From NCBI GenBank assembly GCA_905183005.1, contig CAJJDO010000130.1:64857-128856 (forward strand): DNA of 64,000 bases, read 5' to 3'. The position numbers and the translations under genes are program-made. The notes beneath the pieces were generated by a model that saw only the letters and a list, made by a program, of their open reading frames with translations, was not told the DNA's origin and ran no database searches. Positions within the stretch are counted from its first letter, which is position 1. Each line of letters starts with the position of its first letter. The stretch is from Paramecium pentaurelia (Eukaryota > Ciliophora > Oligohymenophorea > Peniculida > Parameciidae). Shown piece by piece: positions 61,034-64,000 of this stretch.

Positions 61034-63228
61034 TCATAATTCTGAAATTCTTTAAAGTATTTACATTTATCCATTTGATCCTGGAACAGATTCAGATGAA
61101 AATAGTGTAACACATTATGAAAATGTTATCTATTAATGACTATAAGGATCTATAATATTCAAATATCTTTAAATATCTAAATCACTAGCATCAAAATTCA
61201 AAACATCTATTAAATTTCTAAATTCATTCTATAAATAATTTAATTTAATTAATACTTCATCAATTATTCCATTTAGATCTGTATCCATTTCTTTGAAAAT
61301 TACAATAAATTTTTTTAAATACTTTTCATGAGATTTAAGTTAAAAGTCCAAAATTATTTTTTGAAATACCTAATATTCTAATTTGTATTTATCTTTCTCT
61401 TATAATTAAATTAATTATTCTTCTCTAGTAAGTCTTCTATCATTTGGTTTTTGTGGAACAATATAATATTATTTCAATTTATCTAATAATAATTCTGAGT
61501 CCTCTTAATTGTACATATATTTAATAATGTCAACTGCCTCTTCTTCATATAATTATCCATTAATTCTTTAATTAAGCATCTCTTTAATTTCAGCTTGATG
61601 TTTCAATGGATGTTTTCCTCTTAAATACATCTAAAATTATCATCAAGTTACTAAAATACTTTCAATAATTCCTACATTGTATTCTTTACTTGAGTTTATA
61701 CAAATCGAAATTCTTCATCACATTCATTCCTTAAAATCTTACCAAATACAGCTATATCATTATCTTCAGCAGCATATTTCTTAAGAGAATTTATTATCGA
61801 AGTTGCCCATTCAATAATAAGATTTTTTAGTCCATATTTTTGATTTAAAAATGTATACATATGCTATTCCATAGTTTCTCTAGGCAATTTAGAATCAGTA
61901 CATTTTTAATCAAATTTTTGTTTACTTTCATAAATTTCATTTATGACATCCTTTAATTATTTAAGAGTTAAATTTCTAACATTAACTTATTATGGTATAG
62001 AATTAACTTATTATGATTATTTTGATTAAAATATTTAATTATTATGTTATTGAGAATTCTTTGTATAAACTTAAGTTTAATAAGTATCTTATTATTTTTA
62101 ATTATTTTCATTATTTGACAATGAAACTTTTTCACCTTTTGAATGCTTTATTAATAAATCTAAATATCTTTTATTTTCACTCTCTAATTCATTATTTATT
62201 TACTATAATTCTTTTAATTCTTATCTAAGTCTATTTTCAACACTTTTATCTACTTACTATTATTAGGATTAATCTAATTATTTTTAGTTAATCTATAATT
62301 ATGAAGTATTTTTAGAAGATGGTTTTACATTTTATATAACATTGCTCATATCATTAAAAATAGATAAATGCATATCATGAATTTTACTAAATATTAAATC
62401 TAATTTCTTTTCATTTGATTTGAAATATTTAAGAATAGATTTAAAACAAATTTCATATAAATTATATTTAGCCTATATTAAATTAAATAGATACTGTTAA
62501 GATATATAAATTTGTTAAATGATCTGGGTTATTTTACTTTACTTTAGATTATAAATCTAACATGATTGTTCTAATCTATTAATCAAAAAGTTTATCATCT
62601 TATTCATCTTTTTTATATTCTCTGATATTATCATATAAAATCTAGTATACTAATATAGAAATACTGCCATTTATTCAAGATCATATTATTAAAGTGTAAT
62701 TTCTTACTGAGCACTCATAGATCTCTCTGATTATTATTGACTTTATTATTCGGAAGTTTCATCAACAGGTTCTTAGTCTTAATTTATTTTTTAGGAATTC
62801 AAAATTTATAGATTTGGAAGTGATTCAATTATAAATTACTCCTCTTCTTTTGAAGATAGACTTATTTCAAGTTAAATTAAATTAGGCATTGTTTACAAAG
62901 CTTCCACTACTTATCCTAACTGAATATGATTTAAGATTATATAAAGTTACATCGGTAAAGATGTTATTTGTCAAACACAAGACTTCTACAGTATCTAATA
63001 ATTCCAAATCATCTGGTAAATTAGTTAGACGATTTCCATTAAGATTTAGCTTTATTCTTTATTGAATTGATTACTTCTTTTAAATTGCTAAAATTTGCTA
63101 ATTAAGGCATAAGTTCCTCCAAATTCTAGATTTATCTTTATACATTAAAGTTGAAAATACTTGAATTCCAAATCAATGGCAGTTACATTGGTTCCCTAGG
63201 TTTTGAGTATTTTTTATAAGACGTCCAT
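61034..63228 (-). CDS. Leucine-rich-repeat, coiled-coil, EF-hand protein, about 694 aa
   Basis: Residues about 15-125 form an SDS22-like LRR block (AIDLEFKQIQNLEEL, LKELNLNGNRLTNLPDDLEL, VEVLCLTNNIFTDL, MPNLIQLEISLSS). Residues about 150-370 are Gln-rich coiled coil. The C-terminal third is helical and ends with an EF-hand loop, FKEMDTDLNGIIDEV (Asp, Asp, Asn, Gly and Glu at calcium positions), followed by a degenerate second loop (DPYSHQQITF). Four introns (25, 25, 31 and 29 nt) give exactly 695 codons; the 31-nt one near 62913-62943 is needed to fuse the LRR exon to the rest, since a shorter frame from 62889 also looks complete. LRR/EF proteins of this kind are often axonemal; that is inference. 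Confidence 0.85.
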
Positions 63229-63433
63229 GTTGAAGAATTAATTTGAAAATAAATTAATAATAAATAGAGAGTTAGTAGTTAGATGTTTCATGTGAATATA
63301 AGTGAGAAAATAGATTAAAATAATTTAGATAATTTTGATAAAATATCATTTGATTAGTGCGTAATAAGTTGTATATAAATATTATTGAAGACATCGTGTT
63401 TTTCATATATTAAATTTATTGATGTAAATAAAA

Positions 63434-64000
63434 ATGATACCTTCATGCTAAAAGTTCATGTGCTCAAGCAAAGTAATTTATAATTTTGCTGTGGCTAATT
63501 AAACAAGATATGTAATTAGTTGACATTATAATTAGAGTTCTTCTTAACTCCAATATTATTAGAGTTTAAGAATTCACAAAGATAAATCTGTACCTTCAAT
63601 TTTAAATAATTTATTGATTAATCACATGTTGAAATATGATTGGGTTGTAGATTAAGGTCCAAAACTATTTGATTTACTTTATGCTATTTGTGGAACGAGA
63701 TTGGCCAATTTTCTAGTCAATCATACTATTGGAAAAGTGTTCACTGCAGGGGAAAACCTTGAAAGTGTTGAAAGATATCTATCTTCATCCAATAATAGTA
63801 ATAATATTTTGAACTCTATAAAGAAATTTCATATATAATTGATTACTGTTCAGAAGCAGTTGAGGGTATAGATGATTGTGAAAAATTTTATGATGAGAAC
63901 AGTTCTATATTTAGACAAACAGTTTTAGAGTGTGCCAAGAAACCTGAGAAGAAAAATATGATTGCAATAAAGGTTTCTAGTTTAATTGACATGAATTTAC
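63434..64000 (+). CDS. Proline dehydrogenase, 5' part, cut by the window edge
   Basis: The readable exons contain family-like segments: TRLANFLVNHTIGKVFTAGEN (near residue 90, matching the F-x-A-G-E/D motif of PRODH) and SYIIDYCSEAVEG (the first strand of the FAD-binding barrel, usually ILDYSxEA). PRODH oxidises proline to pyrroline-5-carboxylate in mitochondria using FAD. The N-terminus MIPSCQKFMCSSKVIYNF is poor in acidic residues and could be a mitochondrial presequence. Two introns are proposed: 24 nt near 63510-63533 and 32 nt near 63759-63790; the second is the less certain. Met at 63626 is an alternative start. The barrel's remaining strands lie beyond 64000. Confidence 0.8.

Noticed and set aside
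62887..62889. Start of a separate gene at MPNLIQLEI
   Set aside because: The preceding LRR exon reads in phase into this Met after a 31-nt intron and MPNLIQLEI continues the LRR pattern, so one gene is more likely.
1..64000. Reading genes with the standard stop codons
   Set aside because: Nearly every conserved domain is broken by in-frame TAA/TAG; treating these as Gln restores kinase, Rab, ABC, PP2C and Amt motifs, so the short three-stop frames are fragments or shadows.
1..64000. CRISPR arrays, transposases, integrases or telomeric (C4A2 / C3A3-type) repeats
   Set aside because: Looked for spaced repeats, transposase or integrase motifs, and terminal repeat runs on both strands; none seen.

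Overview
The window looks like macronuclear DNA of a ciliate, most likely Paramecium or a close oligohymenophorean relative. It is roughly three-quarters A+T. Open frames run through many in-frame TAA and TAG codons, read as Gln, and end only at TGA (genetic code 6). Genes are interrupted by tiny GT-AG introns, nearly all 21-35 nt. With these two rules I could read 37 of about 38 protein genes as frames with 0-7 introns whose spliced lengths are exact multiples of three. A conventional three-stop reading shreds every gene here. Genus is an inference from code, intron size and compactness; no rRNA, tRNA, telomere repeat or transposon was seen. All residue counts come from hand translation.

Layout. 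1-7.1 kb is a block of minus-strand genes: two unknown proteins, a B-box coiled-coil protein, an unknown basic protein, an SR splicing factor and a PP4R1-like HEAT protein. 7.2-10.7 kb has a coiled-coil protein and a class V aminotransferase on the plus strand. 10.7-12.3 kb is an ammonium-transporter family gene without its pore histidines. 13-16 kb holds two unknown genes. 16.2-20.8 kb holds a CK1-type kinase, a small membrane protein, a putative myristoylated PP1-binding protein and a divergent kinase. 20.9-26.4 kb has a small cysteine-motif protein, a coiled-coil protein, phosphoglycerate mutase and an ABCF3/GCN20-type ATPase. 26.4-29.7 kb is sparse, with one small Myb/SANT gene. 29.7-37.3 kb: a DMT-type transporter, an unknown basic protein, a TRAPPC2L homologue, a WD40-type protein and a type I membrane protein. 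37.7-42.6 kb: a kinase with an N-terminal extension, a Rab GTPase and a tandem CHHC zinc-finger/RING protein. 42.8-54.2 kb: two TauE/SafE-type membrane proteins flank an RBR ubiquitin ligase and a giant secreted repeat protein. 54.2-64 kb: a 1,220-residue unknown protein, a PP2C phosphatase, an unknown coiled-coil protein, an LRR/EF-hand protein and the 5' part of a proline dehydrogenase.

These are independent eukaryotic genes, not operons, although spacing is extremely tight (17-84 bp between many coding regions). A recurring theme is phospho-signalling (three kinases, PP2C, a PP4 regulatory subunit, a PP1 binder) and ubiquitin ligation (RBR, CHHC-RING). The two most interesting genes are the CHHC-CHHC-coil-RING protein at 40.7-42.6 kb, whose double CHHC module is the Gtsf1/PIWI-partner arrangement fused to a RING, and the Amt protein at 10.7-12.3 kb in which both pore histidines are replaced.
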